A stretch of DNA of 64,000 nucleotides, from contig NC_052138.2 of NCBI RefSeq assembly GCF_016086655.4, forward strand, positions 7,874,001-7,938,000, read 5' to 3'. The notes under the pieces were generated by a model that saw only the letters and a list, made by a program, of their open reading frames with translations, ran no database searches and had not been told where the DNA came from. This DNA is from Lepeophtheirus salmonis (Eukaryota; Arthropoda; Copepoda; Siphonostomatoida; Caligidae). Made by a program: the position numbers and the translations under genes. Shown piece after piece: positions 36,390 through 48,907 of the stretch. Each line of letters opens with the position of its first letter. Within the stretch, counting starts at the first letter, position 1.

Positions 36390-37138
36390 TAGGGTGTACG
36401 AAAATTAGGGTAATTACAAATAAATTTATATCTAGCTTGTCAAGGTTTCATGATATCAGGTTCATCTTCTTTATACTCATTTTTGTTAAAGTTATTATTT
36501 AGCAAAGTTGCTGTCTGGAGAACCTAAAAGAAGATTCAAGAGACAGGAGGATCCAGAATGACCTTTATGGATCAGGAATTGGAACAATGATACCATACCT
36601 GAACAATGATACTATAGATACAGATAAAAACCTGCGTTTGTCCTTTTCAAGGGAGGTATGTGGGAAGAGGGGAGGTGAAGAATATGTCATTGGTCTTTAT
36701 TCCAGCTGGTATCAATGTAAATAGTAATAACAACCTGGAAGACGTTCTTGAGGCTCCCTTGTGCCAAGCACGAGTTTGAAAACGATCTTTAAACCTCCCA
36801 ATACGGTTGAGCCCCTTCACACACTTCCAAGAACACGCTGTACTAGCTCAAAGTGAACTTTCCAAACATTTTGTCAAAGGACCAAGCTCCCCGGATTTTA
36901 ATCTTATTGTGATCCACTCTTGAGGCAAGGTAAGTACAAGGCTATATAATAACTTTGAGCGTCTGATTAAGGTGTTATACCTAATCAGTCTTCCAGGTGT
37001 CCGTGTCGCCGTCAAGCACTTGTTGTATGTTACAGAAAATTAAATTAAAATTTCAGGAATGTAGTTTAAATGTCGTAATTTCAAAAATAAACTTGCTACT
37101 AACTTTTTTCCTGATTACCCTAATTTGTGTACACCATG
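36390..37138 (+). mobile_element. mariner-like element, ~749 bp, with inverted ends
   Basis: The left end TAGGGTGTACGAAAATTAGG (from 36390) and the complement of the right end, CATGGTGTACACAAATTAGG (ending 37138), form inverted repeats of about 27 bp, extending through GTAAT[TC]A. TA follows the right end at 37139-37140; at the left end the matching dinucleotide is TG. Inside, FIPAGINVNSN and PSSPDFNLIV (catalytic region, SPDLNP in intact copies) and RLYNNFERLIKVL lie on the + strand in shifting frames. This supports a degraded transposase with internal loss. Confidence 0.65.
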
Positions 37139-38639
37139 TACTTGTATAATTAAGAACTTTTTCTTTGTTAACTAAGTGATACGCCCCTTCAAAATATTAA
37201 GAATGATTTTTTTAAAATGTATATTAAGAATTGTTTCATTATGTTAGATAGATATGATGTTGTGAATTATTTGGCCAATGACAATCTATACCAGGGAAAA
37301 AAAATTTATAGAGGACAAATTAATAATAAATAAACTTTTTTAGATTTTTTACCAAATATAATTTTACCAGGTAGGCAAATTTTGTGTCACAACCTTTTTT
37401 GAAAGTACGTAAGTCATAACAGATGCATTCATTCCTTTAAGTGTGAGTAATTGAGTTATTAAGCATTCCCTGGCTACAAACAATGAAAAACAGTTTATTT
37501 TCTACTCCCTCTTTTTTTCCATTGCATCATATCAAATATCGAAATTTTTAAGAGTTTTCGTTGATACCGATATTGTATACTTTGCCCAATATATCGGTTT
37601 TCCAATTTCAATCCAATATATTAGCTCACGTCTAACTAGAAGTGGAGAAATCTAAAATATTAATTTGCCTTATTTATTACCACTTGTTTGGTTTGGTCTG
37701 CTAATCCAAAATCAGGCAAAGCAGTGATTTTAGGATCCAAGAAATTACTATCTTACATAATTAAACGCATCCACTTGAATTTGGCTAATTTTACTCTATA
37801 TTCACTATTCTATTCTATTAAATAAATCAGACTGGTGCAATATGCGAGTAAGACTCACGAAGAAAGAATGATTTTATTAAAATAAATATCTACTAAACAA
37901 ACACTAAGTACACGAACATTAGTGATGTAACGGTAATTATATGGAATACTACATTCACCATCTCGTTTTTACTAAAATACATATTTTATTGAAATATTTA
38001 ATAACAAAAATAAGAAATGAATTAGAAAATTGTACTTTAACATAACTTAATAAGAATATCTATTTCATACACAGCTCTTTCATAGTTCAATGATTTGCAA
38101 ATGTTGTGCTGTGAGATATTGCATAGAAAATTATCAATATACTTAGTATTATATTTATATACATACTACAATTGTTATATTTTTTCTTGAAATTTGGTTC
38201 ATGTAAGCACAAAGTGAACTTATTCAAGAATAATTAAATAACAAACATGTCTCCAAATAATTGTTTCCTTCTTATATTTAAATGCAACGGATACTGACTG
38301 TAGGTTAATTTTTCTAAATGGCTTCTATCGGGATCCCAGGGGTCTTATTTAACATGTAATTCTCATATTTGAATTATAAATTATATTCCTGATTTTTTTT
38401 AACCGTTCTAAATAATCTATCTAAATAGCCTGTAATGGGTAAACTACCAAAATATTTTCCTTTTCATATCTTATCAAAGTTATTATATAAACTAAAAAAT
38501 GAATGTGTTCATCTTTTTGGGGAGATTATCAAATTTTGTTTATAAGTTTCCACTATTTATGTATTGAAAGACCCAACACATCCTTATATTTATTGTGACA
38601 CGAAACCTATACTTGGGGGAGGGGAGAGGGGAGACTACT
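37139..38639. other. AT-rich spacer, nothing recognised
   Basis: No recognisable coding remnant was seen on either strand. Confidence 0.35.
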
Positions 38640-39143
38640 TAATAAATTTTGTAGTTAGCCAACTCTTCCCAACTAGGGAGTTATTATATTATATAGTTCC
38701 ACACCCAGTGACAAGAGTCTCTGACAGGTCAAGGAAGTCTTCGTTCCCATCAAATCTCTCACACCATCTCGCCTGGCAGAGTTCAATCAATTTATCCACA
38801 CTATTCTTATTTTCAGACAAATATTTTTGCTAGATATATCTGCTGCTTAGGAAATAATTAAAGATAAGAGCTAATTCATTAATCATTGTGATACAATTCC
38901 GAGTTTGTTGCACATTGCTGGCATTTGCAATCACCTGGAAAGTATCTTTTGATCCTTCCTTGCATACCATTGATGTTAGATGACATGCTCTTCGTAATCA
39001 ATAAGCCTGGCCCCTAATATCCTCCTCATTCGGACCCAGTACATTGAGCATCTGATATATCTTATCCTGCAAAGGCTCAGTGGTTGTTCTCTCCATATAT
39101 GAGAAATCTAGAAACTTATCATCAACTTTTACTTCATCATATC
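38640..39143 (-). mobile_element. hAT-superfamily (DUF4371-like) transposase fragment
   Basis: Read on the minus strand from 39143, the frame gives RYDEVKVDDKFLDFSYMERT, then NEEDIRGQAY. After a frameshift it gives SMSSNINGMQGRIKRYFP, then RNCITMINELALIFNYF and CQARWCERFDGNEDFLDL. This order (GQAYD..NMSS..NG.QARI, then a helical stretch, then the TRW.R motif) is that of the DUF4371/hAT RNase-H-like region found in hAT transposases and ZMYM1/THAP12-like proteins. It has at least one frameshift and an in-frame TAG. The N-terminal zinc finger and the C-terminal dimerisation domain were not found. ATTACAG just before 39143 on that strand could be an old acceptor site. Confidence 0.65.
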
Positions 39144-40129
39144 TGTAATTCAATAACACGACTCAAAATATATTCATAGTGTAAGTTGACAATTTTAATC
39201 CTATCAGTATTCAATGTAATAGTTTTTTTTTCTATTGATATATATGTTGCCCCTTTCCTCAGAGTATCTTTTCATGATCTACGGCAGTGAATGTTATACC
39301 TACTTTTTTTTATGTCAAGGGTGCAAATTTAAAATAATATACCACATAACTCAATCACCTACCGTTGTATAAACAAAAATTTCTTCTTTGTATTTCCTAA
39401 CTTTATACTCATAATTTGTTTAGTGCATTTCTTTACTAATTTTTAACTTGAATTTTCCTTTCTTTGGGAGGGCGCTATAGCCACCTTTGTGTATATATTC
39501 CCTTCAATAAAGTCTATATCCCATTAGAATATCGTTCTTTGTCGGACATAAACTTAACTGATTTATGAAATCCCTTAACTTTGATTGGATTTGAAAATTA
39601 TGTTGAAACAAAGAATACTGGAGTACTTACCCCTAATTTAGTCTTTTAGAAGTGTTCGGTGGATTATGTATTTTCTCCGCGTCTAAGGGATCTTCAGACA
39701 TTTTAAAGGGTCTAGAACTATCTTACCGATCAAAGGCAGTGTTAACAAGATTAAAATTACAACAGAAGGATTATAAATAACAGTAGACATTCCCTTGAAT
39801 AATTCCTTAATACATCAGATGACATTGAAGTATACAATGTCAGGAGCAAATATTAGATTACACCGTACCATTTTTTTAGATTATGATTCTGTATCTTGTA
39901 TATCTGTACTTCCGTACAGTACAAAATTATTTATTAAAAATCAAAGATATTCTAAAAGACCTCAAATAATATGGATAATAATAAAGAATACAATTTTATT
40001 TATTGCATTATCGTCTAACAAATAAAATTATAGATTGATAATAAAGTAGTATAACGACATTTTAACTTTTTTTTTTGCAGAAATAATTGTTTTATGTTAT
40101 ACTATATATTAGAATGGTCCTGGATGACT
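39144..40129. other. AT-rich spacer, nothing recognised
   Basis: A 76-codon + frame at 39795-40025 is Ile/Asn/Lys-rich without motif. Confidence 0.35.
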
Positions 40130-40255
40130 ACCTCCGTCCTTTTACCACCGAGGGAGTACGCCCATTCCTTTTACCCCCAAGCATTTCACTCCCCGAGCCA
40201 TCAAACTCCTGAATCATCTACCCCCAGCATTTTACCACAATTACAATAAATAACA
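40130..40255. repeat. Degenerate 'CATTTTACC/CTTTTACC' short tandem repeat
   Basis: The pieces CCTTTTACCACC, CCTTTTACCCCC, CATTTCACTCCCC and CATTTTACCAC recur at about 20-35 base steps. It may be related to the 'TTTTGCCT' repeat at 11716-13990. Confidence 0.4.
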
Positions 40256-40904
40256 ATCATACGACCAAACATTCAATCTTTTAACAACCATATAAAAGTA
40301 ATTATCAATTTAACTTAATGACGTAGGTATTAGTGATATAGTGGATTTCTCTTGATATCAAAAATATATATTTCTTGATTGTCACTACTATTTATTTAAA
40401 CATTACTATTAATAATAAATATTACTTATTATTTCAGATGGAAAATGGTTAACCTTTTTTAAAATTCATAATACAAAGAGTCAAATAAGTTTTCTGAGTC
40501 CTCAACCCTCTTTTGGGTCTCTTTAGGTGTAACGTTTTTCATTCAAAAATTATAATTATGGGGGTACAAAGTTAGATTTTCTACGCTAATCGTCCCTTAT
40601 AATTCACGTAATTTGAAGTTTTAATATATCTCATCAAATATGAGATATCCATCAATGTCAATATTTTGAAACTTGAAAAATGTCGTTGATATTACTTGAG
40701 AAGATTTGGGATGATTCCATTTGACTTTTGTGTTGTTGAAATAATACGTATATTTTTAAATAGGATACCCCTACCCCTACAAAGTTTTTAATCTAAAAAA
40801 AGGACGTAGTATGGACTACATCTGGATGAAGACCAAAATTGGTATAGTAAACATTGAATTTTTTTAAATGGTTAGGTAACGTAATGTCTGTACCATTTTT
40901 TGGT

Positions 40905-41480
40905 TCCGTACTGGTAACGGTACGGAATTACGGGGGTACGTTTTGATACAGACTTGTCCTGCTCTTTGTAACAACCTTTTATTATAGATTGTCCTCTGAA
41001 ACTTAGTGATTGCTAGTAAATATTACAAGAATAGTCGGGGAGTTTAATTTGATTTAACCGGCAAATCACGTTATGAGAGAATGCAGCACACTTAATGTGA
41101 CTTACATGACTATTCTTAGATGATCATTTGGATTTTCAACTTGGTAAGGAGGACTTTATATTGACTTGCAAGACATCACAACTAGACGCTATAGTTGCAA
41201 AAGTTAGAATTGATGATGATGTATAAACTGCCTACAACAAAAGAAAATAACTTGTATAACATAGCGATTGGTATAGTTCTATACAAGAAAATTTTAATAA
41301 AAATGAACAAATAACTTTTTTTTCTACTACTTTTTATTCGTTAGTTTGACAATATTATATTTTATTTCTTGTTAGTATTCGATATTTATTTTTATTCTTG
41401 CGTAAATCTTCTAGGGTTGGTACGGTACGGGCTGTACTGCGGTTCAGTTTGGTACATTTTTACATTCGGTGCGGTACGTA
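40905..41480. repeat. Two clusters of CGGTACGG-type repeats
   Basis: Clusters at about 40905-40945 and 41415-41480 consist of variants of GGTACGG, TACCGTAC and GGTACG. They look like remnants of one simple repeat split by about 470 bases of unrelated AT-rich DNA. Confidence 0.4.
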
Positions 41481-41699
41481 TATATATACAAGCTTGTAAG
41501 CGTTTAGCTATTTTGAAGTTCCGTTCATTTTTATTTTTTTCATCACAGTTCAGCACCATTATTTCAGTTCTATCCGTGGTTCATTCATAAGATAGTACCA
41601 TATACACTTTATGACAGCAAATCGGTATTTCTACTTTGATAATGTCAGTGAGGCCTCATTTGAGAACTAGGTTTCAAGATTTTTTAACACAATAATTCA

Positions 41700-42125
41700 G
41701 TGAATATTAGCGTTCAAATGAGGTCCAACTGAATAAAATCGTTTCATTGTCGAGATTGAGGCCCAAAGGCAACGTACAGCAACGATACCCGAAAAAACTG
41801 GTTCATGTACTTGTCGAGAAACTCCAGGAACAAACGCTACCTCACCTACACGATGGATGAGGTTCCGTCGGTCAACCAGACTTTACAAAGTTCCTAGCCT
41901 CTGCGATGGTGCTGGGAATCAAAGCATCAGACGGGATGGAGACGTCCTCGAGTGAATTACAACTACCCCGAGGGAAACTATGTGTTACAGCTGGACTCCG
42001 CCCTGGGGCACAAGGGCAGGATCACGCAGAAATGGCTTGAGTAGAATTTTTCAGATTTCTGGAAACTCGATTTGTGGCCTCCCTCCTCGCCCGACATGAA
42101 TCCTCTCGACTCTTGTATTTATTCC
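41700..42125 (+). mobile_element. mariner (D37D-type) catalytic-domain remnant
   Basis: On the + strand the sequence reads NYPEGNYVLQLDSALGHKG, then TQKWLE, a stop, NFSDFWKLDLWPPSSPDMNP and LDSC. The two C-terminal catalytic Asp codons are at 41994-41996 and 42108-42110, in one frame with exactly 37 residues between them, which is the maT/D37D class. Upstream, 41700-41940 is coding-like (GC-rich) but shifted in frame. The C-terminal end after the last Asp is missing. Confidence 0.7.
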
Positions 42126-43249
42126 CCTTGTGCCAATGACAAAATATAAGACTCCCAATCGTTTGTCTTTGATTTTTTAACCCTTTAAATTATATATTTA
42201 ACGCAGTCAAAATAAAATGTAAACATTGATTTCTTGTATGTTTTGTAAGTACTATTGGAACAGGGCACTGAAAACTCATTTTAATCACATTTGAAATCTT
42301 TAGATATCATAAAATATAGGATATTATTATTTTATTTTTTTAATTAATAGATTTAGATAGAGAGTTAAGATAATAATCCATAAGCATCCATTTATAATAA
42401 ATTATGTATGTATTATAATGAATTACAAAATGATTAAAAATATCCCAGTTGACGAAAACCTTGTGGTACGATGTGGATAATTTAAATAAATTTCCCAATG
42501 TTTCCAAGTTAGCTTCACCACGATACAGGTACATGTGTATGAAATGAAATAATTTTTCGACAGCTGGCAATATAGCAACTCCTAATTGGTCTTGTTTATT
42601 ACCGGAAAATCCAAAATAATCTTATTTTTTTGTGAAAAAAATAATAAAGTCGTGAATATCAGTATAATATAATCCATGTATATGTTATATCATTGTCCTG
42701 ATACCCTCCTTATTTTTTTAAACTAGTAAATAGTAATATTTTCATCCATGTAGAATTTACATGAGTCCTTTTTTGTGAGAGTGAAATAATAGCCAGCCAA
42801 GTAAGAAAAGTGACTATTTGACACACTTCAATTTTGAAGGTGAGGAGTATGTAAGCCCTAATTCTGTATTGTGATTCATTTCCTGAATTTACAACTGCAG
42901 AGTACTTTTTTATATGTTAGTTAATTTTTTTGAAAAACTCAACATGTAGTTTAAACGTCCAAAATCATTTTTATATTATGATAAATAATTTTTCGTGTGA
43001 AATTTAAGATTTTATGGGTAGGCTGATTTGTAAAGTATTCAAGTGATATATTAGATTTGGAGTTCAAAAAGTAGCTAAACGTGGGGGATTTTACAAACAC
43101 ACTCCCCAGTTATGGATCTCTTCATTAACAGGACAATATTACTCAAAAAATGGTCAAAATTAAAATTGGTATGACAGCAAAAGTACATTTATTTTGAATT
43201 CAAAAAAATATCTAGAGTGGAGCGCCAAAACTTGCAGTTGCATGACCAA
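42126..43249. other. AT-rich spacer, nothing recognised
   Basis: A 76-codon minus frame (42340-42570) has no recognisable motif. Confidence 0.35.
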
Positions 43250-43836
43250 ATTACGAAAAAAAATGATTTTTTATGGAAGCAAGCAAAAACAACTCAAACA
43301 CAATTTGTGATATGGTGAATGACTATATCTCCATATTTCCTCCTTGACAAGAAATAAGAGCTTCGACACACTATTGAACAGATTGACAGCTTTTGACGAT
43401 AAAGACTGTGTCCATGATATACTTGACACGACATTCCTAATGACACCCTGCAGCGAATTCAAATGGGAATGAAAGATGCGACAAATAATCTTCTCCAAGA
43501 CGCTTAAAATTGCAATATCCAGGGGTTGAGGTCACCCCTGGATTAGGCCTCATGTAGATAGAGCAAAAGTAAGACATATTGTTGCTGCAAAAGTTTTGGT
43601 TCTTTTTGGCTATATGGAGCTATTATGGAGTTTTTGATGTTGTAGGCAGTACGAATGGTCTCAACAGTCTCTGATACCTTTGCGGCATAGACATAATTGT
43701 GGAGGAGATCCCACATGCGTTGCCCACTTTGTTGTTGCTCCGATATTTTTACCCTTAGACATATAGAATAAATATCAAAACTTGTTTGTTTTTTCAGTTG
43801 TCGTTTAGTTGCGTAATGAAACCTTGTAATAAACAA
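43250..43836 (-). mobile_element. mariner remnant (HTH and C-terminus)
   Basis: On the minus strand 43740-43640 reads QRMWDLLHNYVYAAKVSETV and IRTAYNIKN, which I compare with the mariner HTH. About 43540-43340 gives DLNPW (frame change) then LEKIICRIFHSHLNSLQGVI, matching the region after the last catalytic Asp. The core between them is deleted. The sequence GAGCGCCAAAACTTGCAG at 43220 may be its left end, but no partner was found. Confidence 0.5.
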
Positions 43837-45231
43837 TTCCCAGGGAATAAAATCGTATTAAATGTTGCTGTATTTTTTGGGTGTGCTCTTTGTAAAAAAT
43901 GAATATATATGAGTAGATTTTCAATCATAGGCGTAGAAGAGTATAACATTTTGGGAGTGAGGGCAGGATGTAATCAAATTTTGCACAAATATTTGTCAAA
44001 TATTTTTCACTATTTATCACGTGTAATTTAAGAAAATTATGTTTAAATCTTATATGGTATTTTTATTTAGTAACTTCCAGGCCTATTATGTCATTGTTCA
44101 ATGTTCATTTAATGACATTTTTTTAGAAATAAAAGATTTATTTTTAATTGGTCATTTCAAATAATTTTTTTGATAAAACATATCTTTCACGAGTAATTTA
44201 ATCAATATTGAGGGGAAAGTTGAAACTCAAAATCCACTAAAAACGTTCATTCCAATGTAAGAATGAAATATTATATTAATCTGTCAATTTTTTACTCAAA
44301 AAAATCATTCAACATTCATTTTAGAAGCAAAAGATGTATAATCCCACATGAGGCATTGATTTTTTCTAACAATGTCAATAATTGATTAAAACCATACAAT
44401 ATGCATGTCAACATTATATTAACTTATTAATCAAATCTAAAGAATGGAAAAAATATTGTGAATAAAAATGTGCACAAGAAAAAGCACATAATTAATTTAT
44501 GAACATATTTATGTAACTTGATTCAACTAAATTAAAATTACTTTGTATTATAGTAAAGAAGTATTGGTTCAAAATACATTAATTAAATAGTTTTAAATGT
44601 TTTTTCAACTCATTGTTTTGATATTTATATTTGAATTAAATCGATAATATATATATTGAAATATTCTACCCAAATTTTTCATTCTAATAAGAAAGTTTCA
44701 CTTGTTTTCTCCAAGGTTATATTGTCATAAATTTGCGTTATGAAACCGGAAAGTTAAAATTCAATTATTACAACCTTTGTCCTCTCTTTTTGGAATTGGT
44801 AATCTGAAGAATGAATTTTCTTTCCCTCAGCTGTTTTCATTATTACTTAACTCCTGAGTAGTGAGCTTCCTTTTCTACTAGATTCAATTATATTCAAAAC
44901 CTAATTGAACATTTCATAAAAGACGTAGAGTAACCTTGAAAATTGCTTATAGTGTTATAGTTATAAGTCCTTGTTTGACTAGAAGGACTAGAATTGAGAA
45001 TCAACATCGGAGTAATTCTTGTCAATATCCTTGCTTATTTCCATATCCCCTCTTCCCTAGACACAGCTGATTGTAGCTAATCTAATGAGATGTTTCTCCT
45101 CCAAAGATTCTTCAAATTATGAGAAATAGCATTTTTTTTAAATACCCAAAATACCCACGGGTTTCATCACTGGTTATGTGTGCTGTTTGGTCAAACCAAA
45201 GTTTATATCAGAAGAAAATGATGCCACAACG
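43837..45231. other. AT-rich spacer, nothing recognised
   Basis: No open frame of note and no repeat partner was recognised. Confidence 0.35.
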
Positions 45232-46110
45232 TACAGTCATTTGCAAAAGTTTGAGAGCACCTTGGGGATATTTTCATTTTTTTAGTTGAAAAGGAATGTA
45301 TTTCTGAATAAAATGACCGGTTTTTTCAAACGACGTGAAATAGAGCTGATACTTACTTAGCACCCTTTTGAATCAAATTAGATTAATATTTTTTTTGCAA
45401 GAACTATTTAGAAATCTTGAAGATGTGTTAATATACGTCAAGAAAACGATAACTATCAAAATAGGGGTAATTTCAGAGGTGGTCATATACTGTTGCAAAT
45501 TTTGAATTACTCTACATAAATTTAAAATCCTTTTATTTTTTAAAACATCAAACAGCCCATATACTTAATCAGTGCAACTCTATCTGACCAATTAAAAAAC
45601 CATAAAAAATGGGAAAGGTTGAAACTCAATTATGCCAAGCTTTTCATTATTTGGAAAACACTTATTAGCACTAAGCCTTGGATAATGGATAGGTGATATC
45701 CTCCGACCTCATCCCTTAGGTCACAAATCGACTCCATTATCATATATCATATAAGTAACACTCCTCCATTTATGTATTTTATCATTTACAGCGTGCGGTT
45801 GTTATTCACAACTAACTTTGAGTGCCTGCAATAGCTGTGCATGTATCGTTTGGGAGTTGTTACTTGTATTGGTGGCTAAGCAGAAGTGTTTGTCGTTAGT
45901 AAAAAAAAATGCATGGATCAACAAAGTATTTGTTCCACAATCGTGGAAAAGGTATTGTCCTTGTTGCTATCCGAGCTAGACAAGACAATATAACGATTTC
46001 AAACTTTTGAACCTGCACAAGTCCATTGTTTGGAGAGCCAAGAAGTAACCGAAAGAGTCTGAAAATGATAATGAGTTAACAGCAAAGTGTGCTGATCAAT
46101 GGAACTTAAC
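45232..46110 (+). mobile_element. Tc1/mariner fragment with Tc1-like end
   Basis: TACAGTCATTTGCAAAAGTT at 45233 has the form of a Tc1 terminal repeat. It is homologous to 55161-55350 for about 185 bases (shared AAAAGGAATGTATTTC, ACACTTACTT-like and TTTTTGCAAG blocks). About 45965-46105 carries an HTH-like reading on the + strand: RARQDNITISN, LNLHKSIVWRAKK, ESENDNELTAKCADQW. Whether the end and the HTH belong to one copy is inferred from proximity. The catalytic domain is absent. Confidence 0.5.
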
Positions 46111-46799
46111 TGCCAATGGAAATACGGATTGATTAGAAATTTGCAAAAAATGATTGATTATGTACCATCTAAATTTATGAGCGCTATTTTCGGTATCTCA
46201 GCTATTCTAAAAGACTGACCAGGAAGTGTGTTGTAGATGATTTGGAGTTTGTAATTACTTTTAAAAATAAATAAAACTATTGTCGATGGTTTCAATATAT
46301 ACTACAAAGGAGTACATAGATTAGTCGATATGAACTCTACCTAAATGCTCCATACGTCACTTATAATAAAATTACAAATAATGATGTAAGTATATCGTTA
46401 ATAGCAAAGTATGCTAATCTTATAATGGTTCATATATTATTCTTAGAAGTAAATTATGCATAATTGAACAATGAAATTATTTTCGTAATGTTATTTGGAA
46501 ATTTCAAATTAATTATCAAGTCGAAAAGGGAAAAAAATACTTAACCTTTTCCTGTGTTTGAGATGGGCATTACGGATTTTCTTCGTTTCTTAATACTTTA
46601 AAATCTAAATGGAGTCACTATGAATGTTGAAATATATACCTAATTAGTTTTTTTTTCCATGATGTTTTATGAGTTAACAATAGTAAATTTTCATTTCAAA
46701 TCTAACTCGGTTACATACAAAATTAACAATTGATTGTCAAAAATATATATTTGCACATAATATTTTAACTATAAAGAACTGTGGTAAATATACGGACTT
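46111..46799. other. AT-rich spacer, nothing recognised
   Basis: No coding remnant was identified. Confidence 0.35.
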
Positions 46800-46990
46800 G
46801 ACTTGGATGTAAAAGGAAGACTTGATTACAACACTAGTGCGACACAAGACCTTAATCCATCTATTGATAAATGTGTTGAGTGGAATCTAACACAAGTCAT
46901 AAATTTGTCAACTGTAAAATCAACTTGCCAAATTGCTTTAAGATTAAAAACACAATATGGAATTGTATATTCCAGTTGTATCCTGACTTG
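46800..46990. repeat. Dispersed repeat, second copy at about 54690-54850
   Basis: Shared blocks are ACACAAGT.AT.AATTTG, TCAACTTGCCAAATT and CTGACTTGG/CTGGCCTGA..ACGACC-type ends. It is followed directly by the copy of the 20360-20550 repeat, so the two may be parts of one longer element. Confidence 0.5.
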
Positions 46991-47009
46991 GTCATGACTA
47001 GAGATATGA

Positions 47010-47200
47010 CGGTTTTGGAACTGGATCCAAAGTATCCGGGTACAGTATAAGTAAACTTGTATTAACCGAAAGGGTCCTAGACCCAAACCAGCTTCTAGTA
47101 CCCGAACTTTTACGGCCATAAAAAGATCTAATGAATTTTCTGGATCTTAAATCGCTTATAGAAGTATTGCTTAGTAATAAATCCTAGTTATAAAAATAAG
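47010..47200. repeat. Dispersed repeat, copy of 20360-20550
   Basis: See the aligned blocks listed for 20360-20550: GGTACAGTATAAGTAAACTT and CCGAACTTTTACGG are the clearest here. Confidence 0.6.
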
Positions 47201-47530
47201 AGATTTTATCTATATACCCTATTTTTTTATTAGTGATTGCAGCGATATATCAATAAACAGTTGCATTGCGTGGTTCTTCCACATGGCAATACTTTTATTA
47301 TATCACACAACTTTTTCCAGAGAAGAAACAGAAAAAAGAGTAAAAAATCAGTTGTTAGATTCTCCTTCTTTTCCTCTAATAGTCTGGGAGCCTACCAGAA
47401 GATATCCCCTCGTAAGGTACAGAAGTTTTGACCCGCTAAAATTACATATGTCACCTATGACACAGTTTTTTTTTTTGTCAACCTGACCCCCCCGTTTTAC
47501 TTGACCATAACGAAAATGAAAAAACTTACG

Positions 47531-47930
47531 TCAGGACATCAAAAAAAACCAAGACTGTCAAAAAAATTCGCTCTGAAACTTGAGGTACCCCTCACAAAGT
47601 ACCCGGTAAACCGTAAAATCTATATTTTTTTCACCCCATAAGGTACATGCAAAAAAAATTGCATCTGTGTATAATATATATGTCAGGAAATCATAAAAAC
47701 CAAGACTGACAAAAAAATTCTGCTGGAATAGTGAGGTCAAACACCCTGAAAGTCGCCCCAAAAAACGTTGAATTTGCAATTTATTTCCCCCCATAAAGTA
47801 CATGGAAAAAACTAACATTATCTATAGTACTATCTCAGGGTATCATATGAAACCCAGACTGACTACAAATTAAGTAAGAACCCCAAAAAGTACCACTACC
47901 CACTAAATTAAAACAAATATGTTGATAATG
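47531..47930. repeat. Tandem repeat, period ~152 bp, ~2.6 copies
   Basis: Units start at TCAGG at 47531, 47683 and 47835. Each has AAACCAAGACTG[AT]CAAAAAAATT (shorter in the last), GGTAC/GGTCAAAC..CAC, and CCCCATAA[GA]GTACATG. Periodicity is exact to one or two bases, while identity is moderate. No open frame runs through it. Confidence 0.75.
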
Positions 47931-48480
47931 CTTAATCAGGACATTATAACAATCCCAAGTTTCAAGTATTTAAGTCTAAATATATGAACCGACCCGGATT
48001 CTTGAAAATGTGGATCTGTTGCATCTTTAGACATGAGCTTAAACATAAATTATTACTTTTTTTTCTGAGTTAAAATTAAACATATTCATTACACTTTTCC
48101 TACTAGAAATTTAGTGGTTAGTAAATCCCCTAATTATTCAACAAAACGTAAAGCATTTATGGTACTTCTCTATCTTCCTCTTTCATGGGAACAAAGAATT
48201 CACAGATCAATTTCTTGAATTTCAGACGAGTTCAAATTTACGGCACAAACTCAAATTTTCCCTCACAATATCAAATTTTATTATCCGTGCAAAGACTTTG
48301 GTTTTATATTCAACTCTACCCCGCACACTTTTGCTGATTGCCCAGTTTTGAGAGTAGTCAAATATTTTATCCAATACAACGTTGGTGTGACCGAAGATAT
48401 TTCTTCTAACTTAATAAATTGCAAATATATTATTTGGAGCTTATCAGAGAAATAAAAATATTTATCCTGTTCACAAAGCC
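47931..48480. other. AT-rich spacer, nothing recognised
   Basis: No frame or repeat was identified here. Confidence 0.35.
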
Positions 48481-48907
48481 GTGGAGTTTACTTTATTAAA
48501 TATGAAATCATTGTTTACATGTGAAAGAATTAAAAACTATAATGATCAGCGCATCTGCTCGATATTCAGCACTTTCTATCAAAATCCCTCTGTCATCATT
48601 TTGGTCGTGGGCTTGGGCCGGAAATATCATCAAATTTGTCCCTTCGAGGTCCGTGCAATACTTTAATCTCATCAAGTTAATAATATGAAGACATTGTCGT
48701 TTTTTATTAACCTTAGCTGATGATTAGAAATTTTATTATAACAGGTTATTTCACTTCAGGACATTAAATATGAACTATAATGTTCATTTATGTTTCTTTA
48801 AACGTAATTTTCCTGTTGCTTTTTATATATATGATCGACTTTTATTTTTATGTGTATTCATTATTTACACTGTTTGTATTGAAGAATATAAATAAATTAT
48901 TTTAACC

